64,000 bases of DNA from Pseudomonas sp. BSw22131 (lineage in GTDB: Bacteria > Pseudomonadota > Gammaproteobacteria > Pseudomonadales > Pseudomonadaceae): NCBI RefSeq assembly GCF_026810445.1, contig NZ_CP113949.1, positions 3,410,001 to 3,474,000 on the forward strand. Reading direction: 5' to 3'. Made by a program: the position numbers and the translations under genes. Below are positions 8,149-17,534 of the stretch, piece after piece; within the stretch, counting starts at the first letter, position 1; the number at the start of each line of letters is the position of its first letter. The notes under the pieces are model-generated. The model had not been told where the DNA came from. It saw only the letters and a program-made list of their open reading frames with translations, and did no database searches.

Positions 8149-9501
8149 ATGCCAACCTGTTCTGTATATCCCCTCGCCTACAGCCCGAACCCTTCCGGGT
8201 TTTTTTCGGTCATGCGTCATGCACCGGGCGCGGTGTTACTCGACAGCGGCCGCCCTGAAGCAGATCGCGGGCGGTTCGACATCCTCAGTGCGTGGCCGCT
8301 CGAACAGTTTTTGCCTCAGGCTGGGGAATCGGGTCTCACGTTCATTGAGCGCCTGCGCGACAGCCTCACGCATCTGGGCAGCAGCCAGTTGCCCGAGCAT
8401 TGCCCGCTGCCGTTTGCGGGCGGCCTGATCGGTTACTTGGCCTATGATTTTGGACGCTTGCTCGAACCCCTGTCGCAACAGTCGCTGGACGACCTGCATC
8501 TGCCGTCCGCGCGCCTGGGCCTTTATGACTGGGCGTTGATCAGCGACCACCACGAACAGACCAGCCAACTGGTGTTTCACCGCGCGTGTGCGCCTGAACA
8601 GCGGCAGCGACTGATCGCTCTGTTCAGCGAGCCGACACCGGTGCGCGCGGGTGATTTCGCCCTCACCGGGCCTTTCAAAGCCGACACCAGCGCAGCGCAA
8701 TACCAACAGTCATTCCAGCGGATTCAGGACTACATCCACGCCGGCGACTGTTATCAGGTCAACCTCACACAACGCTTTCGCGCAGGCTATACCGGCGACC
8801 CATGGGCGGCGTACTGCGCGCTGCGAGGCGCCTGCCCGACACCCTTCGCTGGCTACATCGCCCTGCCCCAAGGCGACGCCGTGTTGAGCCTGTCGCCCGA
8901 ACGCTTTGTGAAAATCAGTCAACGCCAGGTCGAAACCCGACCGATCAAAGGCACCCGCCCTCGCGGCAAGGACGCGGCCGAAGACGCGGCCTACGCCGCC
9001 GAACTGTTGAGCAGTGAAAAGGACCGCGCCGAGAACCTGATGATCGTCGACTTGTTGCGTAACGATCTGGGACGGGCCTGTCGCACCGGATCGGTCACGG
9101 TGCCGGAATTGTTCAGCCTGGAAACCTACCCCAACGTGCACCACCTGGTCAGCAGCGTGACCGGCGAGCTGGCAACTGGCAAAGATGCGCTGGACCTGCT
9201 GAGCGGCGGTTTTCCCGGAGGCTCCATCACCGGCGCACCAAAGATCCGCGCCATGCAGATCATTGACGAACTGGAGCCAACGCAACGGGCGTTGTATTGC
9301 GGTTCGCTGCTGTACGTCGACGTGCGCGGAGAAATGGACAGCTCGATCACCATTCGCACCCTGCTGGCCAAAGACGGACAACTGTCGTGCTGGGGCGGTG
9401 GCGGCATCGTTGCCGACTCGGAGGGCGAAGCCGAGTATCAGGAGACGTTCACTAAAGTGCGGGTGTTGCTGCAGACGCTGGAGAACCTTAAAACTCTGTA
9501 G
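8149..9501 (+). CDS. pabB: aminodeoxychorismate synthase component I PabB
   Basis: Makes 4-amino-4-deoxychorismate from chorismate for folate synthesis, using ammonia from a glutaminase partner. The 450-residue protein has the chorismate-binding family motifs PIKGTRPRG, GFPGGSITGAPK, LLRNDLGR and a GGGGIVADS end block. The start MPTCSVYPLAY fits the Pseudomonas family N-terminus, although no strong ribosome site is visible before 8149. A later ATG at 8212 would remove a conserved N-terminal strand. PabB rather than TrpE is supported by the short length and the lack of neighbouring trp genes. A terminator-like hairpin lies inside codons 13-20 (separate entry). Confidence 0.93.
   Translation: MPTCSVYPLAYSPNPSGFFSVMRHAPGAVLLDSGRPEADRGRFDILSAWPLEQFLPQAGESGLTFIERLRDSLTHLGSSQLPEHCPLPFAGGLIGYLAYDFGRLLEPLSQQSLDDLHLPSARLGLYDWALISDHHEQTSQLVFHRACAPEQRQRLIALFSEPTPVRAGDFALTGPFKADTSAAQYQQSFQRIQDYIHAGDCYQVNLTQRFRAGYTGDPWAAYCALRGACPTPFAGYIALPQGDAVLSLSPERFVKISQRQVETRPIKGTRPRGKDAAEDAAYAAELLSSEKDRAENLMIVDLLRNDLGRACRTGSVTVPELFSLETYPNVHHLVSSVTGELATGKDALDLLSGGFPGGSITGAPKIRAMQIIDELEPTQRALYCGSLLYVDVRGEMDSSITIRTLLAKDGQLSCWGGGGIVADSEGEAEYQETFTKVRVLLQTLENLKTL
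8186..8206 (+). terminator. terminator-like hairpin inside the first codons of pabB
   Basis: AACCC-TTCC-GGGTT followed at once by a run of T residues (8200-8206) has the form of an intrinsic terminator. It lies about 100 bases after the stop of the ATP-grasp gene and within codons 13-20 of pabB. It could end the upstream operon or attenuate pabB, or it may be a by-product of the conserved NPSGFF residues. Confidence 0.35.
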
Positions 9502-9551
9502 AAGGCAATTTGTTGGCGAGGCGTCTTGCGAGTTGACCCAGACCCCCGCCA

Positions 9552-9573
9552 CGCGAATGAATTCGCGCCTACA
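9552..9573. repeat. short REP half-element
   Basis: CGCGAATGAATTCGCGCCTACA contains the palindrome CGCGAATGAATTCGCG plus the CCTACA tail of Pseudomonas REPs. It lies between the convergent pabB and thrH genes. The same unit recurs at 13963 and 38369. Confidence 0.75.
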
Positions 9574-9651
9574 GGTCGTGCACCGCTGACACGGCGCATC
9601 AATCACTTCGGCTCGGGACCAAGTTCGCTCCTGGAGAGCGAACAGCGCCAG

Positions 9652-10269
9652 CTACACACTCAGCACCCGATTCGACGCCTTGATGAATTCCTGCTTCAGC
9701 GCCTCGAACGTCTGCACCGCCGGAAACTGCGGGAACTCGCGAATCACTTTGTCGGGCGCGTGAAACAGAATGCCCGCGTCCGCCTCACCCAGCATGGTGG
9801 TGTCGTTGTAGGAGTCGCCTGCGGCGATCACCCGGTAATACAGGCTTTTGAAAGCCAGCACTGACTGACGTTTAGGGTCTTTCTGACGCAGCTGATAGCT
9901 GACAACGCGATCGGATTCATCGGTGATCAGGCGATGGCAGAGCAGCGTCGGAAAACCCAGCTGACGCATCAGTGGCTGAGAGAACTCGTAGAAGGTGTCC
10001 GACAGGATCACCACCTGAAACCGCTCGCGTAACCAGTCGACGAACTCGACCGCGCCGTCCAGCGGTTTGAGCGTGCCAATTACTTTCTGGATGTCTGACA
10101 GCTTCAAGCCGTGTTCATCGAGAATCCGCAGGCGCTGGGTCATCAGCACGTCGTAATCGGGGATGTCACGCGTGGTCGCTCGAAGCGACTCGATACCGGT
10201 TTTTTCCGCAAATGCGATCCAGATTTCCGGGACCAGCACACCTTCCAGATCGAGACAGGCAATTTCCAC
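9652..10269 (-). CDS. thrH: phosphoserine phosphatase / homoserine phosphotransferase ThrH
   Basis: HAD-superfamily phosphatase of 205 residues. ThrH from Pseudomonas hydrolyses phosphoserine and can pass the phosphate to homoserine, linking serine and threonine synthesis. The nucleophile motif CLDLEGVLVPE is at the N-terminus, VILSDTFYEF supplies motif II, and AAGDSYNDTTML supplies the acidic motif near the C-terminus. I chose a GTG start at 10269 with GAGGAG 7 bases upstream, which gives the family-typical N-terminus VEIACLDLEG; the longer open frame to 10380 has no ribosome site. It diverges from cysH across about 150 bases. Confidence 0.93.
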   Translation of the reverse strand: MEIACLDLEGVLVPEIWIAFAEKTGIESLRATTRDIPDYDVLMTQRLRILDEHGLKLSDIQKVIGTLKPLDGAVEFVDWLRERFQVVILSDTFYEFSQPLMRQLGFPTLLCHRLITDESDRVVSYQLRQKDPKRQSVLAFKSLYYRVIAAGDSYNDTTMLGEADAGILFHAPDKVIREFPQFPAVQTFEALKQEFIKASNRVLSV

Positions 10270-10421
10270 GGGACACTCCTCGCTGACGTTAAAGTAGCCG
10301 CACTCTAACCAGTGGGTCATGCCTGCGCAAACACAGCGAGTGGGCAAACACGCGAAGGATTTTGTTACCATCGTTGCCATTACGAGCGCCTAAGCGCCAT
10401 CCAATTGTAGGAAGCCTCCTG

Positions 10422-11156
10422 ATGAGCCACCCTTTCGACGTCGCTGACATCGCTGCGACTTACGCGGGCAAGTCCGCCCAAGACATTCTCAAGTTTGCGT
10501 TTCAGCACTTCGGCGACGAGCTGTGGATTTCCTTCAGCGGCGCGGAAGACGTGGTGCTGGTGGACATGGCATGGAAGATCAACAAAAACGTCAAAGTGTT
10601 CAGCCTGGACACTGGCCGGCTCCACCCCGAGACCTACCGTTTCATTGAACAGGTGCGCGAGCAGTACAAGATCGAGATCGAGATCGTGTCGCCCGATCAG
10701 CGCGCACTCGAGCCCTTCGTCAAGGAAAAGGGCTTGTTCAGTTTCTACCGGGACGGCCATGGAGAGTGCTGCGGCATACGCAAGATCGAGCCCTTGCGGC
10801 GCAAGCTCAGTGCCGTGACGGCCTGGGCAACGGGTCAGCGTCGGGATCAGAGCCCGAGCACCCGAAACAGTGTGGCGGTGGTGGAGATTGATGGTGCGTT
10901 CTCGACGCCGGAGCGCCCGCTGTACAAATTCAACCCGCTGGCACAGATGACCAGCGCTGATGTGTGGAACTACATCCGCATGCTGGAATTGCCGTTCAAT
11001 CCACTGCACGAGCGCGGATTTATCAGCATCGGCTGCGAACCCTGCACACGCCCCGTGCTGCCCAACCAGCACGAGCGCGAAGGCCGTTGGTGGTGGGAAG
11101 AAGCCACGCAAAAAGAATGCGGGCTGCATGCAGGGAATTTGATCGGGAAAGCATAG
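10422..11156 (+). CDS. cysH: adenylylsulfate (APS) reductase CysH, assimilatory
   Basis: Reduces adenylylsulfate to sulfite with thioredoxin in cysteine biosynthesis. The 244-residue protein has the PP-loop [10 protein letters not shown] (38-47). The pairs Cys116-Cys117 ([11 protein letters not shown]) and Cys205/Cys208 (GCEPC) bind the [4Fe-4S] cluster that marks an APS reductase rather than a PAPS reductase, and ECGLH with Cys233 is the catalytic tail. The start at 10422 has AGGAAG upstream and gives MSHPFDV. It converges on cysB, the regulator of sulfur assimilation, with a repeat-rich spacer between them. Confidence 0.96.
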   Translation: MSHPFDVADIAATYAGKSAQDILKFAFQHFGDELWISFSGAEDVVLVDMAWKINKNVKVFSLDTGRLHPETYRFIEQVREQYKIEIEIVSPDQRALEPFVKEKGLFSFYRDGHGECCGIRKIEPLRRKLSAVTAWATGQRRDQSPSTRNSVAVVEIDGAFSTPERPLYKFNPLAQMTSADVWNYIRMLELPFNPLHERGFISIGCEPCTRPVLPNQHEREGRWWWEEATQKECGLHAGNLIGKA

Positions 11157-11176
11157 GGGCAGTTGCAAGCTTTAAT

Positions 11177-11218
11177 CTGCAAGCTGCAAGCTGCAAGCTG
11201 CAAGCTGCAAGCTGCAAG
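11177..11218. repeat. tandem 7-bp repeat, six copies of CTGCAAG
   Basis: Six perfect copies of CTGCAAG run without a break from 11177 to 11218, with a degenerate seventh (TTGCAAG) at 11163-11169. The array lies 20 bases after the cysH stop in the gap between convergent cysH and cysB. Seven-base units of this kind are prone to copy-number change by slippage. Confidence 0.95.
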
Positions 11219-11263
11219 AAGAAGCAGCCCGTTTCAGAGCCGCTTGCAGCTTGTTGCTTCTTC
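11208..11263. terminator. inverted repeats between cysH and cysB, possible bidirectional terminator
   Basis: The last copies of the tandem array (CAAGCTGCAAG) can pair with CTTGCAGCTTG at 11243-11253. Alternatively, GAAGAAGCA (11218-11226) can pair with TGCTTCTTC (11255-11263). The two pairings are mutually exclusive. There is no long T tract, so this is a stem at the meeting point of two transcripts rather than a classic terminator. Confidence 0.5.
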
Positions 11264-11265
11264 CA

Positions 11266-12249
<984 letters not shown>

Positions 12250-12375
12250 TCAAAGCCGGAAGACCCCACGGGCATCACGACGGTATATAACTGGATTAAT
12301 GGTCAGGAGAGAAAATCTAGAACTTTTTATCACTTTTGAACGGCGATGACACGCTCGATATTTCTTTGCCTGCTT

Positions 12376-12870
12376 TTAATCGACAGCCCGGTTATGAAGC
12401 ATCGGCACCATGTAAACCGGCACCTCGCTCAACTGCAATACACGCGCAGCCGTACGGCCAATAGGCGTCTCGCCCCGTGCGCCGTGACTGTGGCTACCGA
12501 CCACCACCAGATCAACTGCCAGCTTCTGGGCCTGATCGAGTATCACATTGGATGGGTCGCCCTGAACCACCCGAACGGTGCGGATCAACGCCAGGTCTTT
12601 ATGGCCTTCTCCCAGCTCCTCGCGAAACCCGTCGAGCACCCGCTGCTCAATGCCATCAATGACATTGCTGATGCCCTCGCTGTGCAGCGATTTGAGCGCG
12701 TCCTCTCCCAGATAACTCTGCAACACCGACTCGGCAAACGGCCCCATGGGCTCCACCACGTGAATCACGTATAGCTCGGCCTCAAACGTGCGAGCCAGAG
12801 CCAATGCGTGCTGCAACACATAAGGCGAATAAAGACCGAGGTCCGTCGCGTAAAGCATCGAACGAATCAT
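12376..12870 (-). CDS. universal stress protein family (UspA-like)
   Basis: A 164-residue single-domain Usp. The start MIRSMLYATDLG has GGGAGG 5 bases upstream at 12870, whereas the longer open frame to 12924 lacks a site. The C-terminal loop GSHSHGARGETPIGRTA resembles the ATP-binding G-2x-G-9x-G-S/T motif of ATP-binding Usps, with slightly altered spacing. Such proteins are cytoplasmic and help survival of stress and low oxygen. It stands alone between cysB and the nucleotidase gene. A second, unrelated-looking Usp is at 59744. Confidence 0.88.
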   Translation of the reverse strand: MIRSMLYATDLGLYSPYVLQHALALARTFEAELYVIHVVEPMGPFAESVLQSYLGEDALKSLHSEGISNVIDGIEQRVLDGFREELGEGHKDLALIRTVRVVQGDPSNVILDQAQKLAVDLVVVGSHSHGARGETPIGRTAARVLQLSEVPVYMVPMLHNRAVD

Positions 12871-13008
12871 GGGACCTCCCGAAAGCCCGTTACGGCAAGG
12901 CGCACGCCGGGCAACTTCGGCCACGCAGGTCGTTTGCCCGGATCTGTTTTCAGCTTAGCAGCGCCGGGAGAAACCAACGGGTGCGATAAATCATTAGGGT
13001 CTAAAGGT

Positions 13009-13929
13009 TCAGGGTTTTAGTTCGTTGCTGATGCCATGGGGCACGTGACCGGTGGCGACAACGTCCCTGGCCTTCTCACAATGGCCTGGCTGATCATCGA
13101 AAAAAACGTCCGCTGCAAACGCTTCCAGAAATGCCGATTTTTCCAGCCCGCCCAGAAACAGCGACTCATCCAGGCGGATGTCCCAGTCGCGTAGCGTGCG
13201 AATCACCCGCTCGTGAGCGGGTGCCGAACGCGCCGTCACCAGGGCCGTGCGGATCGGGCAGGTTTCTTCAGGAAATTCACGCTGCAACAGGTTGAGTGCT
13301 TCCAGAAATGGCTTGAAAGGACCGCCACTGAGGGGCCGACGTGCGGCCTCACGTTCGCTGGCCTGAAACGCTTCCAGACCACCGGATTGATAGACGCGCT
13401 CGGATTCATCAGAAAACAGCACCGCGTCGCCATCGAAGGCTATACGCAATTCGGCGCTTGCAGCGCGTCGGGCGCCTCCGGACAGAATCGTCGCGGCCGC
13501 AAAACCGGCATCCAGTGCGCTGCGCACATCTTCTGCGTGAGTGGAGAGGAACAGATGGCTGCCAAATGCTGCCAGGTAAGGGAACGGACTGCGCCCGCCG
13601 ACGAATGCGGCGCGAGAAATGTCCAGCCCGTAGTGCTGAATGGAGTTGAACACACGCAAGCCGGTGTCCGCGCTGTTGCGAGAAACCAGCACCACTTCGA
13701 CCCGCGCCTTGCTCAGACTGGCATTGAGGCTCAGTAGCTTTTGCACGAGTTGAAACGCGTCGCCCTGTTCAAGTACTTCGTCTTCGTGATCGATCTGGTA
13801 CTGACGGTAGGCCGCCACGCCCTGCGCCATGTAGATCTGATGGCTCTCACGCAGGTCGAACAGCGCCCGCGAGGAAATCGCCAGCACCAGCTTGTTGGCC
13901 GGTACTTTTGTCACTAATCCGCTGGTCAT
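13009..13929 (-). CDS. cytosolic 5'-nucleotidase family protein
   Basis: A 306-residue protein of the 5'-nucleotidase group related to cytosolic NT5C1, which removes phosphate from nucleoside monophosphates. HAD-like features are visible: LVLAISSRALFDL at the N-terminus, RIAFDGDAVLFSDESE in the middle and DVFFDDQPGHCEKA near the C-terminus. The start at 13929 (MTSGLVTKVPANK) has GAGGGATGGGAA just upstream. It lies 52 bases after the ketopantoate-reductase-like gene in the same direction, separated by a REP element, so cotranscription is uncertain. The preferred nucleotide cannot be told from sequence. Confidence 0.85.
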   Translation of the reverse strand: MTSGLVTKVPANKLVLAISSRALFDLRESHQIYMAQGVAAYRQYQIDHEDEVLEQGDAFQLVQKLLSLNASLSKARVEVVLVSRNSADTGLRVFNSIQHYGLDISRAAFVGGRSPFPYLAAFGSHLFLSTHAEDVRSALDAGFAAATILSGGARRAASAELRIAFDGDAVLFSDESERVYQSGGLEAFQASEREAARRPLSGGPFKPFLEALNLLQREFPEETCPIRTALVTARSAPAHERVIRTLRDWDIRLDESLFLGGLEKSAFLEAFAADVFFDDQPGHCEKARDVVATGHVPHGISNELKP

Positions 13930-13962
13930 GCGTTCCCATCCCTCAGTAAACAGTTCGAGGCC

Positions 13963-13985
13963 TCGCGAATGAATTCGCGCCTACA
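13963..13985. repeat. short REP half-element overlapping the stop of the panE-like gene
   Basis: TCGCGAATGAATTCGCGCCTACA repeats the unit seen at 9552. Its terminal CTA (13981-13983), read on the minus strand, is the TAG stop codon of the adjacent gene, so the repeat forms the gene end. Confidence 0.75.
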
Positions 13986-14955
13986 GAGGCGTTGGCGCCT
14001 GCCGGTTGCGCCGGTCCATGAATGACAACGCGTGATGCAGTGCGCGGATTTTGGGCATGTCATAACCACCGGCCAGCGCCGCGGCCAATGGCTTGGCGTA
14101 TATCGCTTCAAGCTCCAGCGGGCGCTTTTCACGCAAGTCATGGAACATGCTTGGCTGATAATCGGGCATTTGCCGGGTGACATTGAACAGGCGCTCTGCG
14201 TACCCCGCAGGCAAGTCGTAGCCGCATGCCGCAGCGCCTTCGACCACCTCATTCATGACTTCGTGGATCAACTCGGCGCTGTCAGCATCGGCCATGAGCG
14301 CCGTGGTGCCCTCGCCCAGCAACACGGACAGGCCGTTGTAGGGAATATTCCAGACCAGTTTCTGCCAGCGCGCCTGCTCCAGGTTTTCCATCACCGACGT
14401 TTCGATGCCTGCCGCGCGGAACAAAGTGGCACCGTGCTCGAGGATCGACTGGCGCAGGTTATTCCCGTAGCCCGGACCGCTGTGATAGCCCAGATTCACC
14501 GCGCCAAACGCCTCGTGCGCAATCTGTCCCGGCCCTGTGCGATGCACGCAGATGAAACACAGGCCGCCCAGCAGGTGCAGGGAGTCGGGCAATAAAGGAC
14601 GCAACGCTTCTTCGACGTCCAGGCCGTTTTGCAGCAACAAGACTTTGGCGTTAGGCGCCGCCGCTGCTGTAATCGCCGGAGCCAGTTCAGCGTTGCTGGT
14701 AGTTTTGGCGCCGACCAGCAACCACTCGCAGGGCGGCATGTCGTCGGCCGAGGCATACGCCTGCACGTTTTCAAGCGTTAACGGGCCGTGGACCTTGCTC
14801 TCCAGGCGCAAGCCGTTTTGCGACACTGCGTCGAATTCGCTGCGAAGCAAGAAATGCACGTCGTAGCCCGCACGCGCCAGCATCAGGCCGTAAAAGCCGC
14901 CGATGGCACCTGTGCCGATAATGCCGATGCGTGGTTTGGTAGAGTCTTTGGTCAT
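13981..14955 (-). CDS. putative 2-dehydropantoate 2-reductase (ketopantoate reductase family)
   Basis: A 324-residue NADPH-dependent reductase of the ApbA/PanE family, which reduces ketopantoate to pantoate for coenzyme A synthesis; several paralogues of other specificity exist in pseudomonads. The Rossmann nucleotide motif GIIGTGAIGGFYG sits at residues 10-22. ARWQKLVWNIPYN contains the conserved catalytic Lys region, and the C-terminal helical domain follows. The ATG at 14955 follows a weak GGGA; the long upstream frame to 15159 crosses non-coding sequence. The stop lies inside a REP unit. I leave the symbol empty because paralogues are common. Confidence 0.82.
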   Translation of the reverse strand: MTKDSTKPRIGIIGTGAIGGFYGLMLARAGYDVHFLLRSEFDAVSQNGLRLESKVHGPLTLENVQAYASADDMPPCEWLLVGAKTTSNAELAPAITAAAAPNAKVLLLQNGLDVEEALRPLLPDSLHLLGGLCFICVHRTGPGQIAHEAFGAVNLGYHSGPGYGNNLRQSILEHGATLFRAAGIETSVMENLEQARWQKLVWNIPYNGLSVLLGEGTTALMADADSAELIHEVMNEVVEGAAACGYDLPAGYAERLFNVTRQMPDYQPSMFHDLREKRPLELEAIYAKPLAAALAGGYDMPKIRALHHALSFMDRRNRQAPTPL

Positions 14956-14983
14956 GAGGGTCCCATTCAAGGCAAACTTCAAA

Positions 14984-15319
14984 TCAAGGTAATTCTTCGG
15001 GCGCAAGGCGCAGTGCCCGCTCAAGGTCACGGCTGATGTCGTCTGCAAGCAGCTTGCTGCGCAAAGGACCGAAAAACTCGCCGTCGCGCACAACGAAGAG
15101 CGCCGGCAGGTGAAACACACCGTAGCGCTCGACCGCACCGCCGTTTTCTTCGGCATCAATCCAGCACAGACGGTTCAGGGGTAATGTCTGACGCACCAGA
15201 TGTTCATGGGCCCAGCGGCAACTCGCGCAGCCCACGCTGGTGAAAATCAGCAGCGACGTGCCGCGCAACGACAACAGTTGCTGGTCCACGTCGAAATCGG
15301 TCAATTGCAGTTGGTCCAC
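14984..15319 (-). CDS. thioredoxin-family protein with CASC active site
   Basis: A 111-residue thioredoxin-fold protein. The redox motif GCASCRW gives the CxxC pair in LIFTSVGCASC, and the cis-proline position is seen in GVFHLPALFVV. I suggest the GTG at 15319 (VDQLQLTDFD); an upstream GTG at 15391 is also open, but its extra 24 residues look unlike a thioredoxin N-terminus. There is no signal peptide, so it is probably cytoplasmic. It ends 28 bases before the panE-like gene in the same direction. The partner protein is unknown, and CASC is an unusual active-site sequence. Confidence 0.75.
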   Translation of the reverse strand: MDQLQLTDFDVDQQLLSLRGTSLLIFTSVGCASCRWAHEHLVRQTLPLNRLCWIDAEENGGAVERYGVFHLPALFVVRDGEFFGPLRSKLLADDISRDLERALRLAPEELP

Positions 15320-15574
15320 GCCATCATCCCGGTCAGTTGGCTGCACACTATAGGCCAGGCAGGACGTCAGTTTACAAATTCCATGGGGCACGCCGTCATG
15401 GGCGCCGGTGTTTTCTATAAATGAGCCGCGCGGACTGGACGAAAGCGTCGTTTGCCCATTGTCGAAAGGCGGCTTAACGCGCTAAGGTTCCGCTCCCCCG
15501 CTGCGCTCAATCATGCTCGGCTCCGCCGCTCGGGGACGTTGGCGGCCAGCATCCGTGACCTGACGAGTAACACG

Positions 15575-16648
15575 ATGGCTGATTTACCGATTGACGACCT
15601 CAACGTTGCGTCCAACGAGACACTGATCACTCCGGATCAACTCAAGCGCGAAATCCCCCTTACGGCAGCTGCCCAGCAGACCGTGAGCCAGGGCCGCGAA
15701 GTGATCCGCAATATTCTCGACGGCAAGGATCACCGCCTGTTCATCGTGATCGGGCCGTGCTCGATCCACGACCTCAAAGCCGCTCACGAATACGCCGACA
15801 GGCTCAAAGCGCTGGCCGCTGAAGTGTCCGACACGCTCTACCTGGTGATGCGCGTGTATTTCGAGAAGCCGCGTACCACGGTTGGCTGGAAAGGTCTGAT
15901 CAACGACCCGTACCTCGATGACTCCTTCAAGATTCAGGACGGCCTGCACATCGGTCGCCAACTGCTGCTGGAACTGGCTGAAAAAGGCCTGCCAACCGCC
16001 ACCGAAGCGCTCGACCCGATCTCCCCGCAATACTTGCAGGATCTGATCAGCTGGTCGGCCATCGGCGCGCGCACTACCGAATCCCAGACGCACCGTGAAA
16101 TGGCGTCCGGCCTGTCGTCGGCAGTCGGCTTCAAGAATGGCACCGACGGCGGCTTGACCGTGGCGATCAATGCGCTGCAGTCCGTGTCCAGCCCGCATCG
16201 TTTCCTGGGCATCAATCAGGAAGGCGGCGTGTCCATCGTCACCACCAAAGGCAACGCCTACGGTCACGTTGTGCTGCGCGGCGGCAACGGCAAGCCCAAC
16301 TATGATTCGGTCAGCGTTGCTCTGTGCGAACAGGCGCTGAACAAGGCGAAGATCAAGCCGAACATCATGGTGGACGCCAGCCATGCCAACTCCAATAAAG
16401 ACCCGGCCCTGCAACCGCTGGTGATGGAAAACGTCGCCAACCAGATTCTGGAAGGCAACGAGTCGATTATCGGCCTGATGGTCGAGAGCCACCTGAACTG
16501 GGGTGCACAATCGATTCCCAAGGACTTGGCCGACCTGCAATACGGTGTCTCCATTACAGATGCCTGCATCGATTGGGCGAGCACCGAAAAAACCCTGCGC
16601 AGCATGCACGCCAAACTTAAGGACGTGCTACCAACGCGCAAGCGCTGA
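15575..16648 (+). CDS. 3-deoxy-7-phosphoheptulonate synthase (DAHP synthase, class I)
   Basis: First step of the shikimate pathway: joins phosphoenolpyruvate and erythrose 4-phosphate. The 358 residues match the AroF/AroG/AroH type. Visible are the substrate-binding blocks FIVIGPCSIHD, RVYFEKPRTTVGWKG, IGARTTESQTHREMASGLS and the metal-site end DASHANSNKDP. The ATG at 15575 gives MADLPIDDLNVAS; the open frame extends upstream to 15452 without a ribosome site. Which aromatic amino acid inhibits it cannot be decided from sequence alone, so no symbol is given. A clear terminator follows at 16699. Confidence 0.94.
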   Translation: MADLPIDDLNVASNETLITPDQLKREIPLTAAAQQTVSQGREVIRNILDGKDHRLFIVIGPCSIHDLKAAHEYADRLKALAAEVSDTLYLVMRVYFEKPRTTVGWKGLINDPYLDDSFKIQDGLHIGRQLLLELAEKGLPTATEALDPISPQYLQDLISWSAIGARTTESQTHREMASGLSSAVGFKNGTDGGLTVAINALQSVSSPHRFLGINQEGGVSIVTTKGNAYGHVVLRGGNGKPNYDSVSVALCEQALNKAKIKPNIMVDASHANSNKDPALQPLVMENVANQILEGNESIIGLMVESHLNWGAQSIPKDLADLQYGVSITDACIDWASTEKTLRSMHAKLKDVLPTRKR

Positions 16649-16659
16649 CCGCGGTTTAA

Positions 16660-16680
16660 CAGGCCTGCACTGCAGGCCTG
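16660..16680 (+). other. perfect inverted repeat after the DAHP synthase gene
   Basis: CAGGCCTGCA and TGCAGGCCTG flank a single C, giving a 10-bp perfect stem 12 bases after the stop codon and 18 bases before the terminator hairpin. It may protect the 3' end of the message. Confidence 0.7.
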
Positions 16681-16698
16681 GTAGACGCAGAAACAACA

Positions 16699-16725
16699 AC
16701 GCCGAGCAAATGCTCGGCGTTTTTT
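16699..16725 (+). terminator. Rho-independent terminator of the DAHP synthase gene
   Basis: The stem AACGCCGAGCA/TGCTCGGCGTT is followed by six T residues. Confidence 0.93.
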
Positions 16726-16753
16726 ATGGAGTCGGTCAACGCGAAAACGTGGA

Positions 16754-17035
16754 TTATATCTTTGCGGCCTGACGCTGATTACGTTCCATGTAACGCTCCA
16801 CATAGGAGCACGACGGGATAACGGTATAACCAATACTGTCGGCGTAATCGAGCGCAACCTCGGTCAGCGCCGCCGCGATGCCTCGTCCACGTAGCTCGTT
16901 TGGAACGAATGTACGATAGATATCCAGGGTTTCCTTACCCAGGTCCATGTAGGTCAGATAGGCACGATGACCGTCTATATTGATTTCAAACTGGTGACCA
17001 GTCTCATCATGGTGGATCGACAACGCCTCGCTCAT
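16754..17035 (-). CDS. small GNAT-type N-acetyltransferase (YjdJ-like)
   Basis: A 93-residue minimal acetyltransferase of the GCN5-related type. The acetyl-CoA loop RGRGIAAAL sits at about residues 49-57, preceded by TFVPNELRG and followed by a helix with IPSCSYVERYM. Start ATG at 17035, GGAG 6 bases upstream. It is at the lower size limit of the superfamily, as is normal for this subfamily. It converges on the DAHP synthase gene. The substrate is unknown. Confidence 0.85.
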   Translation of the reverse strand: MSEALSIHHDETGHQFEINIDGHRAYLTYMDLGKETLDIYRTFVPNELRGRGIAAALTEVALDYADSIGYTVIPSCSYVERYMERNQRQAAKI

Positions 17036-17534
17036 CACTACTCCTCGCGGGTCTTGGATTTTGACCCCTACCTTACCGATGTTTTCCCGGCGAAGGAACT
17101 GCTACGCCACCCTGCCTCAGACTTGGACACCGAGAAGAGCTTTGCTGTTCTCAAACAAGTGAGCACCCACAAATAGTAGGCGTCATTACCGAATAAGCTC
17201 AAGTGAATCGTCCGCAGATGCACTGCCGAACACCTGACTGTGTTAACTGTGGAACCTGACAACACTCGCCAAGGTCCATTAGGACGCTTGTACAGCGAAG
17301 GAGTCACCTGATTGCTCCAAACAGGGTAATTGATGGCCGATGTCACTGAACGCGTGGCTTTTTAAGTACAAAGGGCGCGAGAAGTTGCACGGAAGACTTT
17401 CAAAGCAAAGAATTTTGTCCACTTCTTGCGCTTCGTCCGTTTACTTACTACAAACAATGGGTAGTATGTACGCCGGTCATTTTCTCACTCTCGAGAGATG
17501 ACTAATTTTATAGAAGTCCTTTAAGGGGAACACG
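17036..17534. other. 500-base gene-free region upstream of oprI
   Basis: More AT-rich than its surroundings, especially 17340-17520. Open frames exist on both strands (for example 17068-17346 minus) but have no ribosome sites or recognisable features. The last 150 bases must contain the oprI promoter; TACAAA near 17450 and TTATAG near 17509 are possible -10 elements, but I cannot choose between them. AAGGGG before 17535 is the oprI ribosome site. Confidence 0.5.

Noticed and set aside
11177..11218. tandem repeat as a CRISPR or minisatellite array
   Set aside because: The unit is 7 bp with no spacers, so it is a slippage-prone tandem repeat, not CRISPR.
17068..17346. 92-codon minus-strand frame before oprI
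   Set aside because: No ribosome site, no family resemblance and an odd composition; treated as non-coding leader.
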